Notes under the pieces: generated by a model
Told to the model about the DNA's origin: nothing
Databases searched by the model: none
Seen by the model: only the letters and a program-made list of their open reading frames with translations
Translations under genes and position numbers: made by a program
Source: Streptomyces cirratus
GTDB taxonomy: Bacteria > Actinomycetota > Actinomycetes > Streptomycetales > Streptomycetaceae
Length of the DNA stretch: 64,000 bases
Direction of reading: 5' to 3'
Assembly (NCBI RefSeq): GCF_014650775.1
Contig: NZ_BMVP01000004.1
Coordinates: 372,001-436,000, forward strand
In this document: positions 26,062-34,066 of the stretch, piece by piece
Layout: every line of letters begins with the position of its first letter
How positions within the stretch are numbered: the stretch's first letter is position 1

Positions 26062-27180
26062 TCAAGCGCCCTCGCCTTCCTCGGCCACGGGGGCCACCAG
26101 GGGCATCGGGGCCACGGGAGCCACGGGAGCCACGGGAGCCACGGGAGCCGGCCGGGGGCCGTACATCAGGGCCAGCCCGGCGAGCACGGAACCCGCGCCG
26201 GCGCACAGCACGGTGGCGACGCCCGCCCAGGCGTGCGGACCGCCCAGGGCGCCCGCCAACGGGTCGAACACCGCGATCCCGCCCGCCAGGTGCAGGGCGA
26301 CGACCCCGAGCGCGGCGACGGCCGCCGCCCGCCACACCGCCGGGGTGTCGCGCACCGCCAGCAGTACGCCGAGCCCCAGACAGAGCACGGAGACGGCCGT
26401 GGGGAGGTGACCCACGGGGTGAACTGCCGGGAGGGCGGCCGGGTTCCCGGGCAGGTGCATGACCCCGCACACCAGCAGTGCGGCGGCCGCGGGCCAGCGC
26501 AGTACGTGGTGCAGGACGCCGCGCCGGGGCCGGGCGGGCGCCCGGCCGGGGGGCGGCTGCGGGACCGGCTCGGTGCGGGGTGCCGGACCCGGGCCCTCGG
26601 GGGTGTCCGCGCCGGGGCCGCCCGCGTCACCGCCGTTCTCGCCGTTCTCGCCGTTCTCGCCGTTCCGGACGGGGGCGGCGGGGGGTGCTTGGGCGGCTGG
26701 TTCGTGCGGGGAGCCGGCGGGCTCCGCCGGCTGGTCGGGGCCGCCACCGAGGGTCCTGGCCAGGAGCGCCACGTCCTCGATGGGCCGGCCGAGGGCGGCC
26801 GCACGCAGCGTGATGCCGGCCTCGACGTCCCCGTCCGGGGGCTCGCCGAGCAGGGTGACCATGTGCCGGACGTCGTCGACGGAACGCGACACGGCGGCCG
26901 CGCGCAACGCCTCCTGTCCGGAGCGGGACAGCAGACCCGTCTCCTTCAAGAGGCCGACCATGGCGGTGACCTCCTCGACGGGCCGGCAGGTGGCAGCCGT
27001 GTCCAGCAGGGTCCGTACCGTCTCCGGAGGGTCGTCGGCCGGCTCGGCGGCCGGGGTATGTCCGGGGCCGTCGGTCTCTTCGGCCCGCTCCTGTACGGCG
27101 GCGGTGCGGTCCTCGGGGGTCTCGGGGGTGCCGTCGCGGTCGTCGTACTGCGCCGCCGCGCGGATGTCGCGGTCATTCAT
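26062..27180 (-). CDS. Membrane protein with acidic, low-complexity linker; function unknown
   Basis: The 372-residue product begins MNDRDIRAAAQY and has a helical N-terminal half with two alpha-alpha repeats that resemble each other (EEVTAMVGLLKETGLLSRSG and DDVRHMVTLLGEPPDGDV). A disordered Gly/Asn/Pro linker (about 170-225) and four hydrophobic segments (about 228-350) follow, and the tail is rich in APV repeats. Two 9-base minisatellites encode NGE triplets and APV triplets. I recognise the layout as an actinobacterial membrane protein type but cannot name a function. ATG 27180 has GGAGC about 8 bases upstream; the longer in-frame start is less likely. Confidence 0.72.
   Translation of the reverse strand: MNDRDIRAAAQYDDRDGTPETPEDRTAAVQERAEETDGPGHTPAAEPADDPPETVRTLLDTAATCRPVEEVTAMVGLLKETGLLSRSGQEALRAAAVSRSVDDVRHMVTLLGEPPDGDVEAGITLRAAALGRPIEDVALLARTLGGGPDQPAEPAGSPHEPAAQAPPAAPVRNGENGENGENGGDAGGPGADTPEGPGPAPRTEPVPQPPPGRAPARPRRGVLHHVLRWPAAAALLVCGVMHLPGNPAALPAVHPVGHLPTAVSVLCLGLGVLLAVRDTPAVWRAAAVAALGVVALHLAGGIAVFDPLAGALGGPHAWAGVATVLCAGAGSVLAGLALMYGPRPAPVAPVAPVAPVAPMPLVAPVAEEGEGA
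26111..26149. repeat. 9-base coding minisatellite (APV repeat)
   Basis: Four perfect copies of GCCACGGGA in tandem, encoding an Ala-Pro-Val repeat near the C-terminus of the membrane protein. Confidence 0.9.
26632..26667. repeat. 9-base coding minisatellite (NGE repeat)
   Basis: Three perfect copies and one variant of GCCGTTCTC in tandem, encoding Asn-Gly-Glu repeats in the linker of the membrane protein. Confidence 0.9.
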
Positions 27181-27364
27181 GGAAAGCTCCGTTCGCCGAC
27201 GCAGGGGGTCTGCGCTTCGCGCGCCGGTCATCGGGCGTCATGGGAAGCGCACGCTTAGTTGCATTGAGGGGCATGTGCGTGGACTGCGCCATTCGGGGCG
27301 GGCAAACGGGGGGTGGGCCGGGCGGCGGTGATTCTCCGGGCCGCCCGGGGGCAAGCGGTCTTGC

Positions 27365-27682
27365 ATGACTGTTTATCTCGTCACCATCCCCGGGACCCTG
27401 CTGACCGAGCTGACCCCCGAGGCGCGGACGCGGTTGGTGAGCGCGCTGCGGCCGGCGGATCCGCGGGGCACCGAGCTGGGGGTCGCGGAGGACCTGGACA
27501 TCCTGTCGTTCTACTCGGGCTCCTCCGCGTTCGCCCTCCACGTCGAGGTCGAGGCCTCGGACACCTCGTCAGCGGTGGACAAGGCCCGGGACCTGGCGTC
27601 GTCGGCGCTGCACGGCGCGGGGCTGGATTCCGGGACCGCCCCGCTCGGCGATCCCGTGATCACGGGGATCGCCGGCGAGTAG
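27365..27682 (+). CDS. Small conserved protein of unknown function
   Basis: The 105-residue soluble protein is unusually rich in short beta-forming stretches (MTVYLVTIPGTLLTEL; DLDILSFYSGSSAFALHVEVEA) and ends with a helix and a DPVITGIAGE tail. It has no signal, membrane segment or catalytic motif that I recognise. Small actinobacterial proteins of this type are widespread without known role. ATG 27365 has only a weak ribosome site (GGGGGCAAG) upstream. The gap to the divergent membrane protein is about 180 bases and holds no gene. Confidence 0.65.
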   Translation: MTVYLVTIPGTLLTELTPEARTRLVSALRPADPRGTELGVAEDLDILSFYSGSSAFALHVEVEASDTSSAVDKARDLASSALHGAGLDSGTAPLGDPVITGIAGE

Positions 27683-27787
27683 CCCACCTGCGGTGACGGG
27701 GCCGGGGAAGGCTTCGAGATGCGTGCGCGCCGCGCGGCTGATTCCCTGGTTCCGCCCGCTCTCCACCACTGAGCCAAGGAGCAGATG

Positions 27788-27976
27788 ATGAGCGTTGCAG
27801 GCGGATCCAGTGGCCGGTCGCGGCAGTTGCGCGAGAAGGCCCAGGAGATGAGGACGGCGGCCGAGCGGTCCAGCGACCCCCAGGAGCGCAAGCGGCTCCA
27901 GGACAAGGCCCGCCGGCTCCAGGAACAGAGCGAGATGGAGAGCCGCATCGACGATCCGGGCATGGACCCGCGGTAG
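27788..27976 (+). CDS. Small charged helical protein, DUF6381-like
   Basis: This 62-residue, strongly charged, probably helical protein (LREKAQEMRTAAERSSDP, then LQDKARRLQEQSEMESR) matches the DUF6381 type of short Streptomyces proteins, function unknown. AAGGAG lies 6 bases before the second ATG (27788) but only 3 before the first (27785), so the second is the likelier start. It precedes a DinB-like gene by 15 bases and may be co-transcribed. Confidence 0.75.
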   Translation: MSVAGGSSGRSRQLREKAQEMRTAAERSSDPQERKRLQDKARRLQEQSEMESRIDDPGMDPR

Positions 27977-27991
27977 CGGGCCGGCCGCGCC

Positions 27992-28501
27992 GTGAAGGCC
28001 ACGGAGGTCTTGGCCGACGCCTACGGACGTGTCCGTGAGGTGGTGCACGAGGTGCTGGACGGGCTCTCGGCCGAGGAACTCAACGCGCGGGTCGACCCGG
28101 CGGCGAATTCCGTCGCGTGGCTCGTCTGGCACCTGACCCGGGTGCAGGACGACCACGTGGCGGACGCGGCCGGGCTGGAGCAGGTGTGGCGGGCCGGGGG
28201 CTGGGCGGAGCGGTTCGCACTGCCGCTGCCGGCCGGGGCCACCGGCTACGGGCACACGGCGCGGGAGGTCGGCAAGGTCCGCGTCGAGTCGGCCGAGCTG
28301 CTGCTCGGTTACCACGACGCGGTGCACGAGCAGACCCTGCGGTTCGTGCGGGGTCTGGGCGCGGACGACCTGGGCCGGGTGGTCGACGAGCGCTGGGACC
28401 CGCCGGTCACCCTGGGGACGCGGCTCGTGAGCGTGCTGGCCGACGACCTCCAGCACGCCGGACAGGCGGCCTTCGCCCGCGGAGTCCTGGAGCGCCGGTG
28501 A
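27992..28501 (+). CDS. DinB-superfamily protein (DUF664, mycothiol-transferase-like)
   Basis: The 169-residue four-helix protein starts from GTG 27992 (KATEVLADAYGRVREVVHEVLDGL) and carries the DinB metal-ligand histidines in WLVWHLTRVQDDHVAD near 46 and LADDLQHAGQAAFARG near 150. DUF664 members are predicted divalent-metal thiol transferases, some using mycothiol. The substrate is unknown. It follows a small charged protein gene closely. A 16-base palindrome CTTCCCGCGCGGGAAG begins 24 bases after the stop. Confidence 0.82.
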   Translation: MKATEVLADAYGRVREVVHEVLDGLSAEELNARVDPAANSVAWLVWHLTRVQDDHVADAAGLEQVWRAGGWAERFALPLPAGATGYGHTAREVGKVRVESAELLLGYHDAVHEQTLRFVRGLGADDLGRVVDERWDPPVTLGTRLVSVLADDLQHAGQAAFARGVLERR

Positions 28502-28908
28502 CACCGCCGTTCGGCCTCGACGGGCTTCCCGCGCGGGAAGAGGGCCGCCCCAGGCGCGGCCAGCCCCCCAGGGCGAAGGCGGCCCGCGCGCCGGGCGGCC
28601 CGTCGCCGGTCCTTCGGGCGGAGGCGGTACAGGCGCCTGGCCTGCCCTGACGGGCCGACTGCGGCTGCCGGGGCCCCCGGCGCGGGCAGCCGCCGGTCCC
28701 GGTCCTCCAGGGCGAAGCCGGGTGGACGCGGTCGGCCCCCCGCGCCGGACCGGCACTGCGGAGCAGCCGGGGTTCCCGCATGCTCCATGGGCGCCGGGCG
28801 ATTCGTGGTCCGGGGGCCGATGAGTCCGGGGCGCCGTGGGGGTCTTGATTGGCGAAGGCCGGTACACCGCCGGCCGCACACCCGTAGGACCACGGGGAAG
28901 GTGGAGTC
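28502..28908. other. Gap without a supported gene
   Basis: About 400 bases between the DinB-like and serine hydrolase genes. They hold the palindrome CTTCCCGCGCGGGAAG (28525-28540), a possible terminator of the upstream gene, and GC-rich sequence with no convincing frame, RNA fold or promoter. Confidence 0.5.
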
Positions 28909-30075
28909 ATGACCAGCCTGCGCGAGATCCTGGCATCACACGTGAGCAGCGGCTACCTGCCGGGGGCGGTGGGCTTGGTGGCCCGCGGCGACCGGGTCGA
29001 GGTGGCGGCGGTCGGCTCGGCCGGGGTCGGCGACTTCGCCCCGATGGCCCGGGACACGATCTTCCGGGTGGCCTCCCTGACCAAGCCGGTCGCCGCCGCG
29101 GCGGCGATGATGCTGATCGAGGAAGGGCGGCTCGCCCTCGACGAGCCGGTCGGCGGCCGGCTCCCGGAAATCGCCTCGCCCGTGGTCGTCCGTACGCCGT
29201 CCGGCCCGGTGGACGACGTCGTGCCGGCGCAGCGGCCGATCACCGTGGAGCACCTGCTGACCTTCCGGGCCGGGTACGGGTTCCCGGCGGACTTCTCACT
29301 GCCTGCCGTACAGCCGCTGTTCGCCGACCTCAGGCAAGGCCCCCCGCAGCCCCAGCTGGTAGCGGAACCGGATGCCTGGATGAAGGCGCTGGCCCGGATC
29401 CCGCTGCTGTACCAACCGGGCGAGGCCTGGCTGTACAACACCTGCTCCGACATCCTGGGCGTACTGATCGCCCGTGCCTCGGGGCGGCCGCTGCCCGAGT
29501 TCCTCGCGGAGCGGATCTTCGAGCCGCTCGGGATGCGGGACACGGGGTTCGCGGTTCCCGCGGCCCATCTGGGCCGCTTCACCGGCTACTACCGGGGCGG
29601 CGACGACGGCGCAGAGGGCGCAGCGGGCGGCCTGCAACTGGTCGACGCCCCCGACGGCCAGTGGAGCCGGACGCCGGCCTTCCCCTCCGCGGCGGGGGGC
29701 CTCGTCTCGACGGCGGATGACCTGTACGCCTTCGGCCGCATGCTGCTCGGCGAAGGCGCCGTCGGCGGCCGCCGGCTGCTGTCCGCCGAGTCGGTCCGGC
29801 GGATGACCACCGACTGGCTGACCCCGGCCCAGCGGGCTGCCGGCGCGCTCTTCCTGGAGGGCCAGGGCTGGGGGTTCGGCGGCAGTGTGGACATCGAGCG
29901 CCGCAACCCCTGGAACGAGCCCGGGCGTTACGGGTGGATCGGCGGTACCGGGACGGCGTGGCACATCGTCCCGGCCACCGGTTCCGTCACCGTCCTGCTC
30001 ACCCAGCGCGAACTGAGCGGCCCGGCTTCGCCCGCCCACATGCAGGACTTCTGGCGGTACGCGGCCGGCTCCTGA
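28909..30075 (+). CDS. Serine beta-lactamase-family hydrolase
   Basis: The 388-residue protein is of the class C beta-lactamase/D-amino-peptidase (esterase) family. SLTK near residue 57 supplies the nucleophilic Ser and Lys, and YNTCSD near 178 is the Tyr motif. A His/Lys-type third motif is seen as GWIGGTGTAWHIV near 343. There is no signal peptide, so the enzyme is probably cytoplasmic and an esterase or transpeptidase-like hydrolase rather than a drug-inactivating lactamase. It is convergent with the M64 peptidase gene, 12 bases apart. Start ATG 28909, with GGTGGAG upstream. Confidence 0.9.
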   Translation: MTSLREILASHVSSGYLPGAVGLVARGDRVEVAAVGSAGVGDFAPMARDTIFRVASLTKPVAAAAAMMLIEEGRLALDEPVGGRLPEIASPVVVRTPSGPVDDVVPAQRPITVEHLLTFRAGYGFPADFSLPAVQPLFADLRQGPPQPQLVAEPDAWMKALARIPLLYQPGEAWLYNTCSDILGVLIARASGRPLPEFLAERIFEPLGMRDTGFAVPAAHLGRFTGYYRGGDDGAEGAAGGLQLVDAPDGQWSRTPAFPSAAGGLVSTADDLYAFGRMLLGEGAVGGRRLLSAESVRRMTTDWLTPAQRAAGALFLEGQGWGFGGSVDIERRNPWNEPGRYGWIGGTGTAWHIVPATGSVTVLLTQRELSGPASPAHMQDFWRYAAGS

Positions 30076-30087
30076 CCCGGCTCGCGG

Positions 30088-31440
30088 TCAGCGGCGGACG
30101 CTCCAGCCAACAGTGGTGCGCAGGCTCGCGGCGATCTTCGGGTCGCGCACCGAGGGGGTCCGGTCCTCGGCCGTGACCGTCAGCTTGTGGGTCCGCCCGC
30201 CGGAGAGGGACAGCTCCCCCACCCGTACGTCGCTCCGCCCTGCGAATCGTTTCAGCTCGTGCCCGTCCAGGTACCAGCGCACGGCGAGCTGTCGGCCGTC
30301 GGCGCTCGCGAGACGGGGGACGGAGATCTTCGCCCGGTCGCGCGTACGCAGGGTGCGGTCGGTCGGGGTGAGCGCGGTGAGGGTGTGGGCGTGGCGGTGG
30401 AAGCCCGCGATCATCGCCTCGACGCCGGGGAGGCTGAACGGCTTGCCGAGCACCCGCATGATCGAGTTGTCGGTGGGCCGGTTGAGGCCGGTGACGTAGT
30501 ACCCGCCGCCTTCGTACGCGCCCACCGTGCCGCCGTCCGGGGACTGTTCGCCGAGCCAGCGGTACCACTTGGACCGGGTGTCGCGCATGCGGTCGGCGGT
30601 GAGGGTGGAGGTGTTGGGCTCGGCGGTCTCGGGGCCGGTGTACTTTTCGTAGCCGGGGGTGCCGGGGTAGAAGTACTCGTCGGCGAGCTTGCCGAGCGAG
30701 TGGCCGGTCTCGTGGATGGCGACCTGGCCGGACTTCGCGTTCCCGGCGGAGGCGGTGGAGATGCCCTCGTAGCCGAGGGTGGGGTTGGGTTCGTTGTATC
30801 CGGCCCCGCCGTACTTGGTGCTGTTGGACAAGACGATGACCAGATCGGCTGCGGGTGCCTTCGCCACGTACGCGTCGACCTTGGGCTGGTCCACGCACAG
30901 CAGCCGTTCGACGCCCTCGCACCAGAAGTAGGAGCCGAGGGCGGTGTCGCGGGTGGTGGCCCGGTCCGGGTCGCCGGAGACCCCGGACTCACGGGAGACG
31001 GCGTCGACCGTCCAGACGTTGAAGAGGTTGCGGTAGGTCGCGTACGGCTCCACGGCCGTGACCTCGGCCCACTTCTGCCGGGCGTCGTCGTGGAACTTCC
31101 CCAGTTCGGCCGCCGTGTAGCCGTCACCGATGACGACGACGTCGAGGCGGTCCGCGGTGGGCCCGTTGTCGACCGTCTTGGTGACCTCGCCGTCCGCTTC
31201 GCGCTCGGCGGCGGAGAGCCCGGTCGGCACCTTGTTCCGGCCGGCGGCCGGGACGTGGATGTGACCGGAGCCGGCTTCGCCGCCCTGTTCGGGCCCGGGT
31301 ATCTCGACCTCCACCCCGTGCGGCGCGGGCGAGCCGGGTGGCGGGGCGTCCGCTCCGGCGGGTACGGCGGCCAGGAGCACGGCGCCCGCGCCGAGGGCGG
31401 CGACGGCCAGGCGGACGGTCGAGCGGATGGGTGACCCCAT
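30088..31440 (-). CDS. Secreted M64-family (IgA-peptidase-like) zinc metallopeptidase
   Basis: This 450-residue exported protease has a Sec signal at residues 1-31, an N-terminal domain and a zinc-binding motif HETGHSLGKLADEY near 241. This is the M64 form HExGHxxxxLxDEY, whose third ligand is nearby. VVIGDGYTAAELGKFHDDA and NLFNVWTVDAVSRESGVSG are typical of the family. The last 100 residues form an Ig-like domain. It would act outside the cell on protein substrates. The promoter region is shared with the divergent XRE-TPR regulator and contains TAAGCA repeats. Confidence 0.9.
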   Translation of the reverse strand: MGSPIRSTVRLAVAALGAGAVLLAAVPAGADAPPPGSPAPHGVEVEIPGPEQGGEAGSGHIHVPAAGRNKVPTGLSAAEREADGEVTKTVDNGPTADRLDVVVIGDGYTAAELGKFHDDARQKWAEVTAVEPYATYRNLFNVWTVDAVSRESGVSGDPDRATTRDTALGSYFWCEGVERLLCVDQPKVDAYVAKAPAADLVIVLSNSTKYGGAGYNEPNPTLGYEGISTASAGNAKSGQVAIHETGHSLGKLADEYFYPGTPGYEKYTGPETAEPNTSTLTADRMRDTRSKWYRWLGEQSPDGGTVGAYEGGGYYVTGLNRPTDNSIMRVLGKPFSLPGVEAMIAGFHRHAHTLTALTPTDRTLRTRDRAKISVPRLASADGRQLAVRWYLDGHELKRFAGRSDVRVGELSLSGGRTHKLTVTAEDRTPSVRDPKIAASLRTTVGWSVRR

Positions 31441-31460
31441 GAAGTCCCTCCCCGAGGAAC

Positions 31461-31498
31461 ATAAGCAATAAGATAAGCAGGATTAACCGGGTGCTTAA
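31461..31498. promoter_or_regulatory. TAAGCA repeat cluster in a divergent promoter region
   Basis: ATAAGCA occurs at 31461-31467 and 31473-31479 (12 bases apart) and the inverted TGCTTAA at 31492-31498. It is AT-rich in a GC-rich genome and lies 21-58 bases upstream of the M64 peptidase start and about 80-117 bases before the XRE-TPR regulator. Confidence 0.45.
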
Positions 31499-31577
31499 GT
31501 TAGGGGCGCGCGCGGGACGTGCGCAATGGACATCTCCCGCTGAATACTGGGGAGTTCACGCGACCCGAGGGGATTTC

Positions 31578-32936
31578 ATGGATGAACCGGCCGCAATCGG
31601 ACGCCGCGTTCAGCGCCTGCGCGCGGAACGCGCGCTGACCCAAAGGCAGTTGGCCGAACCGGTGTACACGCCGGCCTACATCTCCACCCTGGAGTCGGGC
31701 CGGGTCCGCCCCTCCGAGGCCGCCCTGCGCTTCCTCGCCGAGCGCCTCGGCACCTCCTACGAGGAACTCGCCACCGGCCGCCCCGCCCATCTGGCCACCG
31801 AGCTGCGCCTCGCGCTGACCGACGCCCAGCGGGCGCTGGCCACGGGCGCCGCCGACGAGGCGGCCGTCCTCTTCCGCGGGCTCCTCACCGACGCCGAGCA
31901 GCTCGGCCTGGAACCCGAGCGGGCCGAGGCGCTGCTCGGACTCGGCGACTGCTGTCTGGAGAGCGGGGAACTCGCCGACGCCATACGCCACTTCGAGGGG
32001 GCGGAACGGCTGCTGGCGCACGAGCCGCTCCCCCGCCGGGCCCGCGCCCTCCGCGGCCGGGCCGTGGCCCACCTGCTCGCCGGGGAGCTGCGCTACGCGT
32101 GCTACCTCCTCGAATCGGCCATCGACGAGCTGAACGCGAGCGGGCTCGGCGACCCCGAGGCGCTGGTCCTGCTCTACGCCGCGGCGATCGGCCCGTACAT
32201 GGACATGGGGGCCCACGCCCGCGCGGCCCACGCCGCCGAACTGGCCCTGGCGCTCGCTCCGCAGGTCCAGGACCCGGCGCTGGTCGCGGGCATGCACCGC
32301 CAGGTCGCGCGCACCTTCCTCGCGAAGGGGCGGATGGCCGACGCCGACGCCTCCCTGGCCAAGGCGCAGGCGGTCTACCGGCAGCTGAGGCTGCGCACCG
32401 ACCTGGCGCACTGCCACTGGATGCGCGGTTACGTCCAGGCACAGCGGGGCGAACTGGAAGCTGCGGAGGCGCAGTTGCGCACGGCCCGGGACATGCTCGC
32501 CGCCAAGCGGGCGGCGCTGTACACCGCCCAGGTGGAAGTCGAGCTGGCCGACGTACTGCGCCGGCTCGGCCGGTACGACGAGGCCACCGGGCTGCTGTCG
32601 GCGCTGCTGGAGCTGGGCGAGCACCACGGCGCCGTGCACGCCGGCGGAGCGCACCGGCTGCTCGGTCTGATCGCCGAGGAGCGGGGTGACGCCGAGGCCG
32701 CCGAGGAACACTACGTACGGGCGTTGGCGCTGCTGGAGCGCAGTGGGGCGAGCGGCGACCTCGCGGACCTGTGCCGGCTCCTGGGGGACCTGCTGCGGCG
32801 CGGCGGCCGCACGGAGGCCGCGCTCGACGCGTACCGCACGGGCCTCGGACACCGGGCGGTCCCGGGCACCACGACGCTGGGCCCCGCACCGGCGGCTCCG
32901 GCGGGCACGCCCGGCGCTCCCCCGGAAGCGGGCTGA
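31578..32936 (+). CDS. XRE-family regulator with TPR repeats
   Basis: The 452-residue protein has an N-terminal helix-turn-helix (residues about 8-62, IGRRVQRLRAERALTQRQLA then STLESGRVRPS) followed by tetratricopeptide-like helical repeats from about 75 to 430 (ALLGLGDCCLESGELADAI, LRRLGRYDEATGLLSAL). This layout fits the XRE-TPR regulators of actinobacteria, which bind peptide or protein signals. Start ATG 31578 with GAGGGGAT upstream. It is divergent from the secreted M64 peptidase; the TAAGCA repeat cluster between them is a candidate target. Convergent with the LysR gene. Confidence 0.9.
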   Translation: MDEPAAIGRRVQRLRAERALTQRQLAEPVYTPAYISTLESGRVRPSEAALRFLAERLGTSYEELATGRPAHLATELRLALTDAQRALATGAADEAAVLFRGLLTDAEQLGLEPERAEALLGLGDCCLESGELADAIRHFEGAERLLAHEPLPRRARALRGRAVAHLLAGELRYACYLLESAIDELNASGLGDPEALVLLYAAAIGPYMDMGAHARAAHAAELALALAPQVQDPALVAGMHRQVARTFLAKGRMADADASLAKAQAVYRQLRLRTDLAHCHWMRGYVQAQRGELEAAEAQLRTARDMLAAKRAALYTAQVEVELADVLRRLGRYDEATGLLSALLELGEHHGAVHAGGAHRLLGLIAEERGDAEAAEEHYVRALALLERSGASGDLADLCRLLGDLLRRGGRTEAALDAYRTGLGHRAVPGTTTLGPAPAAPAGTPGAPPEAG

Positions 32937-32954
32937 GGCGGCGGCCCGCCGCCC

Positions 32955-33884
32955 TCACGCCCCGCGGGGCCCTTCCGCGTGGCCGGCGGCGCGGGCGGTG
33001 CAGGAGCGGGCGACCTCGTCGGCGAAGAGGCGGGCCGGCGGGGTCAGGGCGCTCCAGCGGCGGACGGCCCAGCCCACCGCGAGGGGTGGCAGGGCGGGGA
33101 CGGGCAGCAGCCTGAGCGGTCCGTCGGATCCGGGCACCCGCCAGCCGGGCAGGGCCGGTACCAGGGCGTGGCCGAGCCCGAGTTCGGCGAGCAGCAGGGC
33201 GGTGTCCCAGTCGGCCACGCTGGTGTCGGAGCGGCTGATGCGGACGCCGCGGGCGGCGAGGGCGGCGTCCAGGTGGGCGCGGGAGGCGGAGTTCTCGGGC
33301 AGCCGGATGTGCCGGATGCCGCTGAGCTCCGCGGGTTCGACGCGGGGCCGGGTGGCGAGGGGGTCGTCCGCACCGACCGCGAGGACCCAGGGCAGGTGCA
33401 TGACGGGGCGCTGCTCGATGCCGCGGACGGGCTCGCCGATGGTGATCCAGGCGAGGTCGAGGTCGTCGGCGGCGAGGGCGGTGAAGCAGCTGCGGCTGGA
33501 GTTCTCGGTCTGGAACTCCAGGCTCACCTCGGGGTGGCGGCGGCGGAAGGTGACGACGGCCTCGGACATGAAGTGCCGGACGGTCGTGGCTCCGGTGGTG
33601 ACGCGGACCGATCCGGCGTCCCCGTGGACGAGGTCGTCGAGGCGGCGCAGGGCGCCGTCGAGGCCGGCGATGCCGTCTGCGGCGGCGGCGAGCAGGATGC
33701 GGCCGGCTTCGGTGGGGACCACTCCGCGGGCGTGGCGTTCCAGGAGCGGGGCGCCGGTCTCCTTCTCCAGGCGCCGGACGTGCTGGCTGACGGCGGGCTG
33801 GGTCCGGCCGAGGTCGCGGGCGACGGCGCTGAGGCTGCCGGTGCGGCACACGGCGACGAAGACGCGGAGGTCGTCGAGGGTCAT
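32955..33884 (-). CDS. LysR-family transcriptional regulator
   Basis: This 309-residue regulator has the LysR winged HTH (residues about 1-60, DDLRVFVAVCRTGSLSAVAR then RTQPAVSQHVRRLEKETGAP) and a two-lobed effector domain (residues 90-300, VRVTTGATTVRHFMSEAVV). The ligand is not known. ATG 33884 was chosen because the HTH begins there; a longer frame continues upstream but reads poorly. A 16-base palindrome sits 6 bases upstream of the start codon. The GH31 gene lies upstream on the same strand, so there is no divergent target gene of the usual LysR kind. Confidence 0.92.
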   Translation of the reverse strand: MTLDDLRVFVAVCRTGSLSAVARDLGRTQPAVSQHVRRLEKETGAPLLERHARGVVPTEAGRILLAAAADGIAGLDGALRRLDDLVHGDAGSVRVTTGATTVRHFMSEAVVTFRRRHPEVSLEFQTENSSRSCFTALAADDLDLAWITIGEPVRGIEQRPVMHLPWVLAVGADDPLATRPRVEPAELSGIRHIRLPENSASRAHLDAALAARGVRISRSDTSVADWDTALLLAELGLGHALVPALPGWRVPGSDGPLRLLPVPALPPLAVGWAVRRWSALTPPARLFADEVARSCTARAAGHAEGPRGA

Positions 33885-33889
33885 GAGAT

Positions 33890-33905
33890 CCAAGCTACAG
33901 CTTGG
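33890..33905. promoter_or_regulatory. CCAAGCT-AC-AGCTTGG palindrome at LysR start
   Basis: Perfect 7-base arms around a 2-base centre, 6 bases upstream of the LysR ATG. It may be an autoregulatory operator or a short RNA hairpin over the start site. Confidence 0.4.
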
Positions 33906-34066
33906 GTATGGGGACGAAATCCCGGGATTGACTAGGGTATTGAGCGCGGTGAGGATCGGTACAGGGCCCGGGCGGCAACCTGGACCCGCGCCCGCCGCGG
34001 AGTCCGGACTCCAGGCGGGCACGGGTCCGGGTGTCGACCCACGAGGCCCTGGCAGTGCCTACGGGT

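Noticed and set aside
28502-28908. Structured RNA in the 400-base gap
   Set aside because: One 16-base palindrome only; the remaining sequence is GC-rich without matching stems, promoter or terminator.
33928-33960. TTGACT promoter-like sequence reading plus-strand between LysR and GH31 genes
   Set aside because: The -10 is poor (GAGGAT) and no plus-strand gene or terminator follows.
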